Under the pieces are notes generated by a model, which saw only the letters and a list, made by a program, of their open reading frames with translations, did not search any database and was not told where the DNA came from. From NCBI RefSeq assembly GCF_004359215.1, contig NC_090619.1, forward strand, positions 5,145,345-5,171,733: a DNA stretch of 26,389 nucleotides, read 5' to 3'. The stretch comes from Bremia lactucae. Its lineage: Eukaryota; Oomycota; Peronosporomycetes; Peronosporales; Peronosporaceae. Made by a program: the position numbers and the translations under genes. Positions 9,216 to 19,273 of this stretch are shown here, piece after piece. Within the stretch, counting starts at the first letter, position 1. Every line of letters starts with the position of its first letter.

Positions 9216-11281
9216 ATGGCGAATCACTCCCACTTCCTCCATGCCCACACCCACCCAATCTCACCCTCGTCTGTGCTCTATAAACGCGACTCGATCACTC
9301 CGCTGCTGCACCCCCAGCGCGCTAGCCGTACCAGTCCAAGCGGTACATCTCGGCGAAGCGGGCGTTACAAAAAAAGGCGGGTAACCCCCGCTTCCGACGT
9401 GGATTCGCGCAAATCCCAAAAGTTGTTAAAACTTGCGCTTGCCAAGTCTATGGTGGAGACAACAATGCGGCAAGTTGTTCCTTTGCCACAAGGTGCCGTG
9501 TTTTATCCAACTCGAGAGCAATTTGCCGACCCAATCAAGTATATCACAAGGTAAGGGGTATTCATTTATGCAGGTAAATTAAAATTGTACCAACATATAT
9601 ATTTTTATTTTTTTTAAACAAAAAAAGTATTGAACAAGAAGCTTCGCGTACTGGTATTTGTAAGATCGTACCCCCTCAAGGGTGGAAGCCTCCGTTTGCA
9701 ATTGATTTTGAAGACGAGCGCTTGCGTTTTAGTACGCGAACACAAAGAATTCACGAACTTCAGGTGATGGTTTTGTTTTTTTTCAATTTTTTTTAAAACT
9801 ACATGGAACGACTCATGGTTGATGGTTTAAAACGTTTTTGCAGGAAGGACATGCGTACGGTGACGGAAGAACCCATACATTTAAATCCTTTCGTGCAAAT
9901 GCTCATGCATTTCGAGACAAGTGGTTTCAAACAAGAGGTTTGAATCGGAATAACATGACGTCGGAAGAGATTGAAAAAGAGTATTGGCATATCATTCAAA
10001 CGGGAGGACCTTCAGTCGAGGTGGAGTACGCAAATGATCTGGATATTGCTCAAGTTGGTAGTGGCTTTCCTCGCTCTCAAAAGCGATTTATGACTCCACG
10101 TTTGAAAGGTACTTCTTTCAATCTTTCCATGTCATGTGTTCGTTTTAAAATTCCTTTTTTTTGTTTTTAAATGGTTTGCTATAGAAATTGAAACGATTGA
10201 TTTCACGAATCCAGAATATTATCGACACACGGGATGGAATTTAAATAACTTACCGGACGCGTATGGGTCGTTACTTCGTCATTTAGGGGCCGCAATCAAT
10301 GGCGTGAATGTGCCGTGGTTGTATTGTGGCATGCTCTTTGCGTCGTTTTGCTGGCACGTGGAAGATAATTACATGTCAAGCATTAATTACCAACATCTCG
10401 GTGCGAACAAGCGATGGTACGGCATCCCGTCATCAGATGCCAATAAGTTTGAAGCCGTGATGCGGACCCAATTACCCGAACGTTTTGAAGAGAATCCTGA
10501 TCTTTTATTACATTTAACGACCATGGTGCCTCCATCTATTTTGCAAGATCGAGGGGTGAAAGTCTTTACACTTGTCCAAGAACCAGGAGACATTATTTTA
10601 ACTTTTCCAAAAGCGTATCACAGTGGGTTTAGTGAAGGATTCAATTGCAATGAAGCTGTGAACTTTGCGCTTCCAAATTGGATTGACTATGGACGTGAAT
10701 GTGTTGAAATGTATCGCCTCTATGGTCGATTGTCCATCTTTTCGCACGATCGGTTTGTCTTTCATTTTGGATCGACGCAAAATCTTGGCGAATATTCGTT
10801 TGAAGATTGTGAAATTTTATGTAAAGAATTGCGTCGATTGTTTCACGAAGAACGCGAGTATAAAAAGTTGTTTCTATTGGAAGGATTGGAATGTGTGGAT
10901 GAATTAAGTGGCGATGTCATGCTGGATGAACAATCGATGAAAGTCGATGATGTGCGGCAGTGTTTCTATTGCAAACACAATGTTTTTTTCTCGGGAATCA
11001 TTTGTGCCTGCAATCCCACACGATTGTCTTGTCTTCGACATACCAATGAATTATGTACATGTGCCATGCGAAAACGGACCTTGTTGCAATGGGTCAGTAC
11101 CGCGGAATTGCGCTACGCCATTCGACGGGTTCAGACGAAAATGCGTGCATTGAAAGAACCAAGTCGGAAAGCGAGTCGACACGATCTGCACCATAATAGC
11201 CATGCAATTATGCAAAAGGAAAGTGAAGCGAGTGGTGCAAACACAGTTGTCATGAAGAAGCACATTGACACGTTTGGGTAG
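9216..11281 (+). CDS. JmjN/JmjC histone demethylase with C5HC2 zinc finger, KDM5-type
   Basis: Four exons, 9216-9550, 9628-9763, 9844-10108 and 10185-11281, join at GT-AG introns of 77, 80 and 76 bp into 610 residues. JmjN is at about 88-130 (PLPQGAVFYPTREQFADP). JmjC carries the Fe(II) triad: H303-V-E305 in FCWHVEDNYMSSINYQHLG and H391 in AYHSGF. NEAVNFA and WIDYGRE follow. A C5HC2 zinc finger lies at about 505-538 (CFYCKHNVFF ... CLRHTNELCTC). HVED is the KDM5/JARID1 signature, so H3K4 demethylation using 2-oxoglutarate is the likely reaction. ARID and PHD domains of animal KDM5 are absent, as in plant JMJ14-like proteins. The N-terminal 85 residues are low in conserved features, so the Met at 79 is a possible alternative start. 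Confidence 0.9.
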
Positions 11282-11351
11282 ACTTTAAAACTTATTATTG
11301 TAGACGAGATGGTTTTCTAGTTTCTAAACGGTTGTTTTTGAGATTGTTTTA

Positions 11352-12239
11352 CTACGTTTTGTGTCGTTTGTTTTCACGTTGGCGTACGAATGTTTCAAAG
11401 CCTTTAATGTCATAGTATGTCCGTCCTTTGTAAGTATTGACGTTGTGGCATTCGTCTTGAAAGGTTTCAAGCTCCAAGGTGGTATAAAGCCACTCGAGGT
11501 CGTTGTTTGATAAGTCCCCACTCGACGTCCACCAGAGCGTCATGCCATGGTTTGGACGTGCTAATAGCGGACGTAAGGCAACCCAGGAGTTGCGAACACT
11601 CGTCGCACGCACTGGAAACGTCACGGGTATGGTTTGATCAAAGGATGTAAGCAACTGAAGCATGTTGGCAACCATTTCAGCCGAGTATTCTTGATTAATG
11701 TCGTCATTCGAGGTTGTCCAGCCAACCGAAAGCACGAGTTTATGCCGATAATGACCATTTTTGAAGGCTCCAAGGTGATCAACTTGTTGCAAGAACGTTG
11801 TTGCATCAAATGCTACGTTCGACTTATACGTGGCTGGCCCCGCGAGGATATCTGCATTTATCAAAATGCTTTTGGAAAAGGGGTATTGGGCAATGAAGGG
11901 TTGAAGCCATTGGAATGACTTTGTAAATGCGTCGTGGGTTTTAAAGTCGAGTTTCACAATAAAAGTCGACAAGGGTGTGTTTCGTGTTGAGCTTTGAACT
12001 GTGGCCGCAAGATGTAACATGGTGTTTAGAAATTCCACGAGGGGCAAGTCGCCATCGATGGCGGGAGGGTGCCCCATGACAGGGACTTGCTGTGCCTCAC
12101 TCCAGATAATGTCAGCCTCAATGGCATTGGCAAAGGTTGTTGCTGTAGCCGGATCATGCTCGTTTATTTGCCGCTGGACGAGTTCTAATGAGGCTCTTGA
12201 GTTCACAGCATGAGCCCAGCGGTAGTTGAGCGGTGTCAT
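11352..12239 (-). CDS. FAM151/menorin-like protein (DUF2181)
   Basis: A 295-residue protein beginning MTPLNYRWAHAVNSRASLEL. The WAHAVNS opening, AIEADIIWSEAQQVPVMGHPP and FIVKLDFKTHDAF are the hallmark blocks of the FAM151/menorin family, a barrel-like fold related to glycerophosphodiester phosphodiesterases. EAD, HPP and KLDFK are the matching conserved positions. Animal menorin acts in dendrite branching; the activity in protists is unknown to me. No signal peptide or membrane helix is seen from this start, suggesting a cytosolic protein. The frame stays open to an ATG at 12374, but the added 45 residues look like leader sequence, so I start at 12239. It converges with the demethylase gene, 70 bp between stops. 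Confidence 0.8.
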   Translation of the reverse strand: MTPLNYRWAHAVNSRASLELVQRQINEHDPATATTFANAIEADIIWSEAQQVPVMGHPPAIDGDLPLVEFLNTMLHLAATVQSSTRNTPLSTFIVKLDFKTHDAFTKSFQWLQPFIAQYPFSKSILINADILAGPATYKSNVAFDATTFLQQVDHLGAFKNGHYRHKLVLSVGWTTSNDDINQEYSAEMVANMLQLLTSFDQTIPVTFPVRATSVRNSWVALRPLLARPNHGMTLWWTSSGDLSNNDLEWLYTTLELETFQDECHNVNTYKGRTYYDIKGFETFVRQRENKRHKT

Positions 12240-12782
12240 TGTGATTTTTTTTGTTGTTGTAAAAATTGATACATTTATTGTGCGGAGTTTAGTTGACGTA
12301 CCGCTCTTTAATCTTATGGTTAGGACTAATGATCGGCTTGAAGTAAAAAAAAAGGTCTTTAAGAAGTAACACATTTCTCTGCGGGAAGCTTGTGTATCTC
12401 TTTACACTTGCCTTGAGGGATTGGCGCTTATTGCCGTTGCCACAAAGAGCGCACGTTTGCAGCTTGCAAAGTACTATCGAAAACCTTTTGTGGCCGTGCT
12501 TCACTTGAGGCACCGGCTCTTAAAACGGCCAGTTCCACCCAAAAGTTGCTATTTCATTTGCACCACATTGAATTTCAGAATGTTTTTAGCTATAGGTCCA
12601 TATTTCTTAAGTACATTCGATTTGCATCGATAGCATCGGCAAATGTGCTTTTGTACCTTGGACGTACTAAGATCCCACGCAGTCGATGAAACGCTTTTAA
12701 AATAAATGATAGCGCCATAAGATCTCAATAGTTCTCTCGAGGAACCACTTTTTTTTATCTACGGACACAGCTCCCAAGTGTC
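12240..12782. promoter_or_regulatory. Shared upstream region of FAM151-like and permease genes
   Basis: This 543-bp gap separates two divergent starts and must hold both promoters. I see poly-A/T tracts next to each start (12246-12260 and about 12749-12757) and an imperfect palindromic patch near 12610-12645, but no element I can name. The short frames inside show no motif. Confidence 0.4.
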
Positions 12783-14168
12783 ATGCCGGACAGCGCGAGT
12801 CAGTGCGCCGAAAACGATCGATTTGCCAAAGTGCCACATCTTTGGACGTTGGGCGTTGGTGCTGTCGTAAGTGGCAACTTTTTCGGGTGGCAGTCGGGTC
12901 TTATAGCTGGTTTTGACGGTTTGCTTATTATCTTGGCATTCGTCACGATACTATACGTCCTGCTAGTCTTTTCGATTGCCGAATTGTCAACCACGGTACC
13001 AGTGGGAGGTGGGCCTTATGTTTTTGCACTTTACGCAATCGGCCCATGTGCTGCTTTTTTTGCTGGATTGGCCGAGAGCCTCAAGGTCATGATTACATGT
13101 GCCGTGGTAGTTACGGGTATTAGCGCATACATAAATCAACTCCTGGACCTTACTTCAGGCTACGGCCCCATCTGGTGGTTCTTTTTTTATTTTATTTTCG
13201 TGACGCTCAACATCGTGGGCGTCGAAATGACTTTTTGCGTCCAGGCCTTTACAACTGTCATATCTCTTCTACTTTTGCTCGTCTTTTATATCGGAGCGGC
13301 AACAAAAGTCTCCTATACGGAATGGGTTTCGAATGATAACTATCACTTTCCAAATGGATGGGATGGTGTCATTAAGGGGTATTCTTTTGCTCTTTGGTTC
13401 TACTTGGGCATTGAGGAGTTGCCGCTTGCGGTCGAAGTTACCATCAATCCTGCACGCAACATGCCACTGGGCCTCCTGACGTCCATTGTGACGCTGGTGT
13501 TATTGGCGTTTTGCACTGTCGTTTTTAATTCTTTAATCTTCCCTGGCGCGATCAATATTTTAAATAGTCCATCCCCGCTTTTAACCGGTTATCAGAGTGT
13601 GTTTGGAGACAGTAAAGGGTTTTCGTGGGTGCTCATTTTGGGCCTTATTGCAAGTTTTCACTCATTTGTGTATTGTATGGGCCAATTATTGTACGCAATT
13701 GCTCGGGATGGGTACTTGCCGCAAATTTTGACGTGGCGCCATCCTACGCGAGGTACAACATATGTATCGTTAATAGCTGGCAGCACTATTGGATTTGCTG
13801 TTGTGATAATATTGCATTATGTTATTGGTGATGCGCATCTTGGGTCTGTGATGATCAATCTCGCATTGATTGGCGCCGTCATTTCGTATAGTCTCCAGCT
13901 CATCTCGTTTATTCGATTACGATTGAATGAACCAGATCGACCACGTCCTTATCGTAGTCCATTTGGCGTACCCGGTGCCTTGGTGTCATTAGTCTTATGT
14001 GTTGCCGTGATGATTTCGATTGTTTACAGTGGTACGTCGAGTTATGAATTCTTGGCGTCCATAATTATAGCAGTTCTGTACTTTTGTATCGGTGCTGCAT
14101 ACTTTTGGATATATGTGCGGCCACGCTTGCTCGCGGCTTCCACACCGTTATGCGCGACAGCTTGCTAA
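12783..14168 (+). CDS. APC-superfamily amino acid/ethanolamine permease
   Basis: A 461-residue integral membrane protein, single exon, with about 12 hydrophobic helices. The first helix region HLWTLGVGAVVSGNFFGWQSGL matches the substrate-binding GxG-type start of APC transporters, and helix 3 has ELSTTVPVGGGPYVFA. Further family marks are GIEELPLAVEV in helix 6 and AIARDGYLPQILTWRHPTRG in the loop after helix 8. These resemble the ethanolamine-permease-like branch of the APC superfamily, so uptake of an amino acid or amine across the plasma membrane is likely. The true substrate cannot be read from sequence. Length is normal for the family and the start has no competing upstream ATG nearby. 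Confidence 0.85.
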   Translation: MPDSASQCAENDRFAKVPHLWTLGVGAVVSGNFFGWQSGLIAGFDGLLIILAFVTILYVLLVFSIAELSTTVPVGGGPYVFALYAIGPCAAFFAGLAESLKVMITCAVVVTGISAYINQLLDLTSGYGPIWWFFFYFIFVTLNIVGVEMTFCVQAFTTVISLLLLLVFYIGAATKVSYTEWVSNDNYHFPNGWDGVIKGYSFALWFYLGIEELPLAVEVTINPARNMPLGLLTSIVTLVLLAFCTVVFNSLIFPGAINILNSPSPLLTGYQSVFGDSKGFSWVLILGLIASFHSFVYCMGQLLYAIARDGYLPQILTWRHPTRGTTYVSLIAGSTIGFAVVIILHYVIGDAHLGSVMINLALIGAVISYSLQLISFIRLRLNEPDRPRPYRSPFGVPGALVSLVLCVAVMISIVYSGTSSYEFLASIIIAVLYFCIGAAYFWIYVRPRLLAASTPLCATAC

Positions 14169-14352
14169 GCAGCACGTTCAATAGTATTGTGGTGATACTT
14201 AATGGAATTTATTGAGTTACAATGAAAATCGTTCAATCCAACACAAATATTAAACATGTGATTTAAACACTGCAAATTGATGTGATAGTTGTGTTTTTTT
14301 TGTGAGGTCAGGCGGAAAGGGTGTTTAGTTTCAAACAACTAAAGAATAAAGC

Positions 14353-14664
14353 ATGAGTCTTATCTCGAAGGTCGCGAGTCTGTACCAGAAGACTATTAGC
14401 AAGTCATTCGGCATGTACGGCCTCAAGTACGATGACGCGCTTGTCGACACGGCAGCTGTGCAGACGGCGCTGCACTGGATTAACGACGACGAGTACCAAG
14501 CTCGTACGAAGCGCATTGCCCGCGCCACCGACTGCTCGCTTAAGCGCAGCTATTTGCCGGACGAGATCCAAGCTATCCAACGTCCACTCGACTTTTACAT
14601 GTACGAAAAAGTCGCAGAGGCAGAGAAACTTGCTGAAGAGCGAGCTAATCTCACTCGGTGGTAA
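14353..14664 (+). CDS. QCR7: Cytochrome bc1 complex subunit 7 (14 kDa subunit)
   Basis: A 103-residue soluble protein without presequence. The opening LYQKTISKSFGMYGLKYDDAL, the middle YQARTKRIARATDCSLKRSYL and PDEIQAIQRPLDFYMYEKVAEAEKLAEE are the conserved blocks of QCR7/UQCRB. This subunit sits on the matrix side of complex III, binding cytochrome b and assisting early assembly in the inner membrane. In the family the import signal is internal, which fits the lack of a cleavable leader. Length equals the usual 100-125 residues. The start ATG follows an A-rich leader (AAAGAATAAAGC). Confidence 0.92.
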   Translation: MSLISKVASLYQKTISKSFGMYGLKYDDALVDTAAVQTALHWINDDEYQARTKRIARATDCSLKRSYLPDEIQAIQRPLDFYMYEKVAEAEKLAEERANLTRW

Positions 14665-15078
14665 CTACTTGACAATATTGCCGCCCAAGGCATTTCTTGC
14701 TTACGGGTTCCTGCGCAACAATTGAATGAAGATTATCACTTTATGGACTTGCGGCTGTCGTGAAGTAGCTGATTTGGACAGGAATAAAGTGAAGAAATTT
14801 TTTTTGCACATACGTAGTTTATATGAAAAGGGTTTTCTATTCATTCATCCATTTATTATTTTCATTCGTACGACTTTTTCGTTCGATACTTTTGGCCTTT
14901 TTGTCATTATTGCTTGCACATTAGCAACTTCCATCATTCCTACTGGACATGCTAAGTAAAACTGTAGTTCACACAAGCATGATTCAAGCCCCTTGGAAAT
15001 TAAGTCGTGCACATGAGTTGCCAGCCTCTAATTGAAGTGACACACATAATAACTTTTTAAACACAACCAGCAGCAAAT
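14665..15078. other. Intergenic stretch between QCR7 and the DUF3128 gene
   Basis: 414 bp with no supported gene. An open frame at 14726-14959 is hydrophobic and phenylalanine-rich, in line with T-rich 3' flanking DNA; I do not count it as a gene. The part before 15079 should hold the promoter of the next gene. Confidence 0.5.
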
Positions 15079-15480
15079 ATGGACTCCCAGACGTCGAATG
15101 CCGAGCGCACGGCTCGATACCTGCACGACCAGCAGCAAGAAAATGGTGAAAATCATAAGAAAATGGCATGTCGTTGGTTTTTCGATCGTGCCTTCTACTG
15201 CGTCAGTACGTATATAGTCTTCTCTTGTCGTTTAGATCGCTTCGAGCTATTCTAACTTCGTAGCGATATCTCAGCCCCGGGCAATCAAATGGAGCATTTT
15301 TACCGGTATGGCCAAGTCGACGAGTGCAAGTACACGTGGAAGAACATGTACCTATGTTTCCGTGCAAGTATGATGGCTGAAGACAAGCGTCAGCAGTTCC
15401 TAAAAGACACGCCTCTCGACGCCTCGAAGGGGCCACACTATACGGACATTTGGGAGAAAAAAGACACGCCAGGGTGGTGA
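15079..15480 (+). CDS. Twin CX9C protein of the DUF3128/EMI1 family (two exons)
   Basis: Exon 1 (15079-15205) and exon 2 (15275-15480) join across a 69-bp intron (GTACGT...TCTCAG) into 110 residues. The core is CRWFFDRAFYC, then VTPGNQMEHFYRYGQVDE and CKYTWKNMYLC: two CX9C pairs. This is the DUF3128 pattern, found in yeast EMI1 and relatives. Twin CX9C proteins usually fold in the mitochondrial intermembrane space through Mia40-type oxidation, so a role around respiratory chain assembly is plausible. The Thr codon in CVTP is split by the intron; without splicing, the frame stops soon after 15205. The N-terminal 28 residues are polar (SNAERTARYLHDQQQENGE). Confidence 0.85.
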
Positions 15481-15668
15481 CAAGTTTTTAAAAACATTGT
15501 CGTTTTTTCTGTTGCATGAAAAAAACATTGCACGAATCAGACTTGTTTTAAACTACACGGTTTTTCCTCATTTATTCACTTTAAATGTGTATCCATTTGT
15601 TGCGTTGCCCCATTCGTCAAACCTATTTGTTGCTAAACCAACTTAAATGTAGACTCTTTTCATCGACT

Positions 15669-16758
15669 TTAATCTTGTAACCACTCTTCCATTCCATGCA
15701 AGTCTCCAGGCAATGCAGACGGCAACCTCTGGTCCTCTCCGTGGCCAATTGGCATCGGAAGCGATGCTAAAGTCCCATCCAATAGCCCATGAAGCGGGTC
15801 AAGTAATTCGTCGTCATTCACAGTGAGAAACGGCATGGGGTCGTTATTCGTCGCAAGAGGAGTCTGCTTCACGGGAGAACATGCGTCTTGTGTGTCCATC
15901 CCAAGCGTAAAGCTTTGCATAGACAGTAGATCCAATTCCTGCTCGATAGTCTGCGTGAGTTGAAAGTCAAACGCTTCCGTCGATAGCGGGGGTAACCCCA
16001 CAAAGGTTTTTTTTTTAGCATTTAAGTGCAACTTGAGCAACGTCTCAAGATCTCCAGTTTCTTCGTACCGCTCAAAAGCCTCGTGAAGTACCGAATCATC
16101 GGACGCAAGGAGCAGCATCTTGAGCGAATCTTTCTGTTCTTTACTGATCTTTCCACTGGCCGCGAGCTTATTGACAAGCCAGAACTTGGACGATAAACTA
16201 CGACCTCGTTTAATAGTCCGAGAGGTACCCCTCGACGCGGCAACAGGAGGCCGTGTAACCCCCTCGAAAGGTGCTGTACCCCCCTTGGCGGGTACACTTC
16301 CCGACAAATTCAAGCTGTCAAATGACGTCAAATTGTCGTTCAAATCCACGGGTACATCAAAGTCGAGCGTGTCCATGATTGACAGTAATTCCGGTGGCGG
16401 TCCAGTGGCCTCTGTGAGCTGAAAATTCTCAAGCGATAAGAGATCGCCGTCTCGAATGGACCGATCCAGCGCATTTTTGCGAATCTACGTCACGCAAAAT
16501 CCATGAATCAAGTCCACGACATGCATGGCATGTGACAAATGTGCCTACCACAACGCCTTTTTCGGTCTTGGACTTGGTCGGATGCAGCAACACTTTGCAC
16601 TTGGCCAGAATGCTCGGGGCCGGATCGTCGTCGGAATTCGTAATGACTTGGTAAAAATCGCGAAGCACGCCTTCCCACTCAAGCGGACGCTGCAAGCACA
16701 CGAGTGACGTGGTGCTAGTAAGTGGATTTAGCAGTAGCACACGGATCACGTCGGTCAT
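15669..16758 (-). CDS. Unrecognised protein; two halves needing an intron or a frameshift
   Basis: The 5' part (16758 down to about 16485) begins MTDVIRVLLLNPL and holds LVCLQRPLEWEGVLRDFYQV and VTCHACRGLDSWILRD. The 3' part continues as NALDRSIRDGDLLSLENFQL through MDTLDFDVPVDLNDN, a basic patch (TIKRGRSLSSKFWLV), a helical region (GKISKEQKDSLKMLLLASDD...FERYEETGDLETLLKLHL) and an acidic, leucine-rich end. The frames differ by one. They join either by a phase-0 64-bp intron (16546 to 16483, GTAGGC...CGTAG) or by a -1 slip at the A5 run near 16474-16478. The frame is also open 29 codons before the ATG with protein-like content, so a 5' exon may be missing. Basic patch plus acidic tail hint at a nuclear regulator. 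Function unknown. Confidence 0.55.
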
Positions 16759-16848
16759 TGCAAAGGTAGAGCCGCCACCTTGATAGCGCCGATTCGAAGT
16801 TAGGCACACAAGTTTCGGCGGATGTACCTCGGTTTTGGTACATGGTTA

Positions 16849-17440
16849 CTGACTCAATGCTTGCGAATCTCAAATCCTGCTCGGAAGCAATCGTATTTGT
16901 TCTGCAATAATTATTGTGGCAACTTGTTTTTTTTTGAACTTTTAGTCATTAGAAGGGCCTTCTTGAGGTTATTAATTTTGGTATTGCAAAATGATGCGCG
17001 GGTCGTACAATTATTATTTGATTGGGTTGGAATATTAGCCATGCAAAGAGTTATATTTCTTGGAAAACGAAAAGTGATAGAGCTTAAGATAGAATGCCTC
17101 TGTCCAACATATTTACAGTGATCGGAAATGAGTCAGTTAGATGTGATAGAATGAAAGCTGTCAGATGCGTTCTCAAATGCCTTCCCTAGTGCTCTCGAGT
17201 TAGTTACCACACGAGGAAATAGTCTTGGAATGAGGCGATATTTTGAGCGCCCGAACCCGAATAGCTAATTGATGAGCTTCAGTAAAAAGAATCGAAACGA
17301 TTGATAAGATGTCTTGCGCCGGACTGATTGACAATACTTTAAATGATTCATACGGCCATGTGTCATGGGACCCCTTCGAAACTTCAATGTGACGCAAAAA
17401 TCACCAACACAGTGATTTTTGCCACGACAAGCACGTGACG
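16849..17440. promoter_or_regulatory. Divergent upstream region of the unrecognised gene and the receptor kinase
   Basis: About 590 bp without a supported gene. A T-rich, weakly open frame at 16822-17121 has no recognisable motif. The stretch must contain both promoters; I cannot identify a specific element. Confidence 0.4.
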
Positions 17441-19108
17441 ATGATAAAGTTGCCGCTTCTTGTAGTAGTCGGGCACCTGGCATACCTTACAGAAGGGTCA
17501 TCATACTTGTACAAATTATGGATCTCTCACACTGGTAATTCATGTGAAGGCACGCCGTATAACGTGTACAGTGAAGCGGATGATACCTGCGCCATAAAGT
17601 CCTGCGTCGAGAATGAAAATACGAGCACATCAAGCAAGATTTCTATCGAATGTACTTATGACTACAAGTCCAGTATGACCACCTTCTTTAACAAATCTCC
17701 ATTTATTATGTTAGAAGTCTTTCATGACAGCGATTGCAAGCATTTATCGTATGTTCAAGGATACTATGTCTCGGGTGAGTGTGAAGGGACTCGAAACGTA
17801 GATTCTAGCCAAGTTAACCACGTTGTCGCCAAACTAAATGCCCATGGATCAGCAGTCTTGAATTTTTACAACGATTCCTTGTGCACCGACTCGGAGCTGT
17901 ATCGTACGTTTACAGCAGACACCAAGACTCTTGAAACGCACCAATGTGGCTCGATGAAGACCAAAGGGTATTATTTCAATGGAGACGTCAATCAATACTC
18001 GTCTGGTGCGTCTTTAAACGTCCATAAGAAAGGCATTCGAGCCCCCGCAATCATTGCCATTATTGTAGGAGTCAGTCTCTTTCTCGTATGTCTAGCGCTC
18101 GGCATCTGTTGTTGCAAACAAGGATCAAATTCTAAGCAAACCGAGGCGTATCAACAAGCCACGGAGAGTCTAGAATATCGTCCTACCGCATCATTTGACA
18201 TTGATACTCAAGGTCAAGTTGGTTTGTGGAATGATGATGTAATAATTGCTAGACGTATTTCACGAGACAGCGTACGCGTGAAAAAGCTCATCAGTCGTGG
18301 AGCGTTTGGTGAGGTCTTTGTTGGTATTTATAATAGCAACCACGTGGCTGTCAAGATGTTGCTTTCGCACACACGTGAAAATCTTCAACAAGTGAATGAA
18401 GTTTTGGCCGAAGCAATGGTGATGGCGTCAATGGACCACCCACGTATTGTTGCTTTCCTTGGCGTGGCGTGGGATACGCTGTCGGATATGTGCGTGGTGC
18501 TTGAATTTATGAAGGGTGGGGACTTGCGAGCGTTCTTACGGAAATACGAAGAATCGCGTCATCGGTGTGGGTTTGACCGACAGAAGACTACGATTGCCTT
18601 GCACGTTTGTCATGCACTAACTTACATGCATTCGCTACTACCTCCTGTGATTCATGGAGATTTAAAGTCGCAAAAGATCCTACTTAATTGTGCGATGGAA
18701 GCCAAAGTCACGGACTTTGGTATGACAAGAGACCGACGCGATCAGACAATGACCGCAGGTATGGGATCGAAATTATGGATGGCACCTGAGGTAATGCTTG
18801 GTAAAAGATACGATGTGAAAGCAGATTTATTTTCGTTTGGGGTCGTGCTCTCGGAGCTGGATTGGCATACGCTTCCATATGCTCAAGCTAAAGACGAATT
18901 TCGACATGCGCATGGAAGAAAAGCACCCGATGTTGCAATTTTGCACCAAGTAGCCATGGGAACGTTGCAAGTCAAATTCTCACAGACTAGTAGTCGTATT
19001 GTGGAGCTTGGACGAGCTTGCGTGTCGATGAATCCTAATGATCGACCGACAGCTGCAGAAGCGCTATATCGTCTACAAGTGATTCTGGAAAAGGAGATGT
19101 CCATTTAG
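17441..19108 (+). CDS. Receptor-like kinase with degenerate catalytic loop
   Basis: A 555-residue single-exon type I membrane protein. Residues 1-19 (MIKLPLLVVVGHLAYLTEG) look like a signal peptide. A cysteine-containing outer domain with several N-glycosylation sites reaches to about 200, the membrane helix is about 201-227 (APAIIAIIVGVSLFLVC), and the tyrosine-kinase-like domain runs from about 277 to the end. ATP-binding features are present: GAFGEV, K305 in VAVKMLL, D425-F-G, A448-P-E. The catalytic loop is H405-G-D-L-K-S-Q-K412. The usual HRD Arg is Gly, and the Mg-binding Asn of the LKxxN motif is Lys, so activity is doubtful although the catalytic Asp remains. I start at the ATG 17441; a GTG six bases earlier is not a eukaryotic start. 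Confidence 0.85.
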   Translation: MIKLPLLVVVGHLAYLTEGSSYLYKLWISHTGNSCEGTPYNVYSEADDTCAIKSCVENENTSTSSKISIECTYDYKSSMTTFFNKSPFIMLEVFHDSDCKHLSYVQGYYVSGECEGTRNVDSSQVNHVVAKLNAHGSAVLNFYNDSLCTDSELYRTFTADTKTLETHQCGSMKTKGYYFNGDVNQYSSGASLNVHKKGIRAPAIIAIIVGVSLFLVCLALGICCCKQGSNSKQTEAYQQATESLEYRPTASFDIDTQGQVGLWNDDVIIARRISRDSVRVKKLISRGAFGEVFVGIYNSNHVAVKMLLSHTRENLQQVNEVLAEAMVMASMDHPRIVAFLGVAWDTLSDMCVVLEFMKGGDLRAFLRKYEESRHRCGFDRQKTTIALHVCHALTYMHSLLPPVIHGDLKSQKILLNCAMEAKVTDFGMTRDRRDQTMTAGMGSKLWMAPEVMLGKRYDVKADLFSFGVVLSELDWHTLPYAQAKDEFRHAHGRKAPDVAILHQVAMGTLQVKFSQTSSRIVELGRACVSMNPNDRPTAAEALYRLQVILEKEMSI

Positions 19109-19273
19109 CTAATCATAAAGTTTTAGGAAAAAAAAGGAAAAAGTGCTATGAAAAAGCGCACTTAAAAAAACTTGCGATTCGGCGGCTTCTTCCAATGCAT
19201 AACCTTTCATCTTCGATCCCTGTTTTTCAACATTTTCTTGCCAAAAAATTCCAAATTGTTCAAATAACACCAA

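Noticed and set aside
8903..9264. Minus-strand frames in front of the demethylase
   Set aside because: Overlapping short frames with no motifs, one opposite the first demethylase exon; treated as shadows.
14726..14959. 77-codon open frame after QCR7
   Set aside because: Rich in Phe, Ile and Thr as expected for T-rich 3' flanking DNA; no motif and no start context.
16807..16809. Start of the unrecognised gene at 16809
   Set aside because: The codon is GTG on the minus strand; the first ATG in frame is at 16758, although the upstream frame is suspiciously protein-like.
17435..17440. Upstream start for the receptor kinase
   Set aside because: The codon is GTG; the signal peptide begins properly at the ATG 17441.
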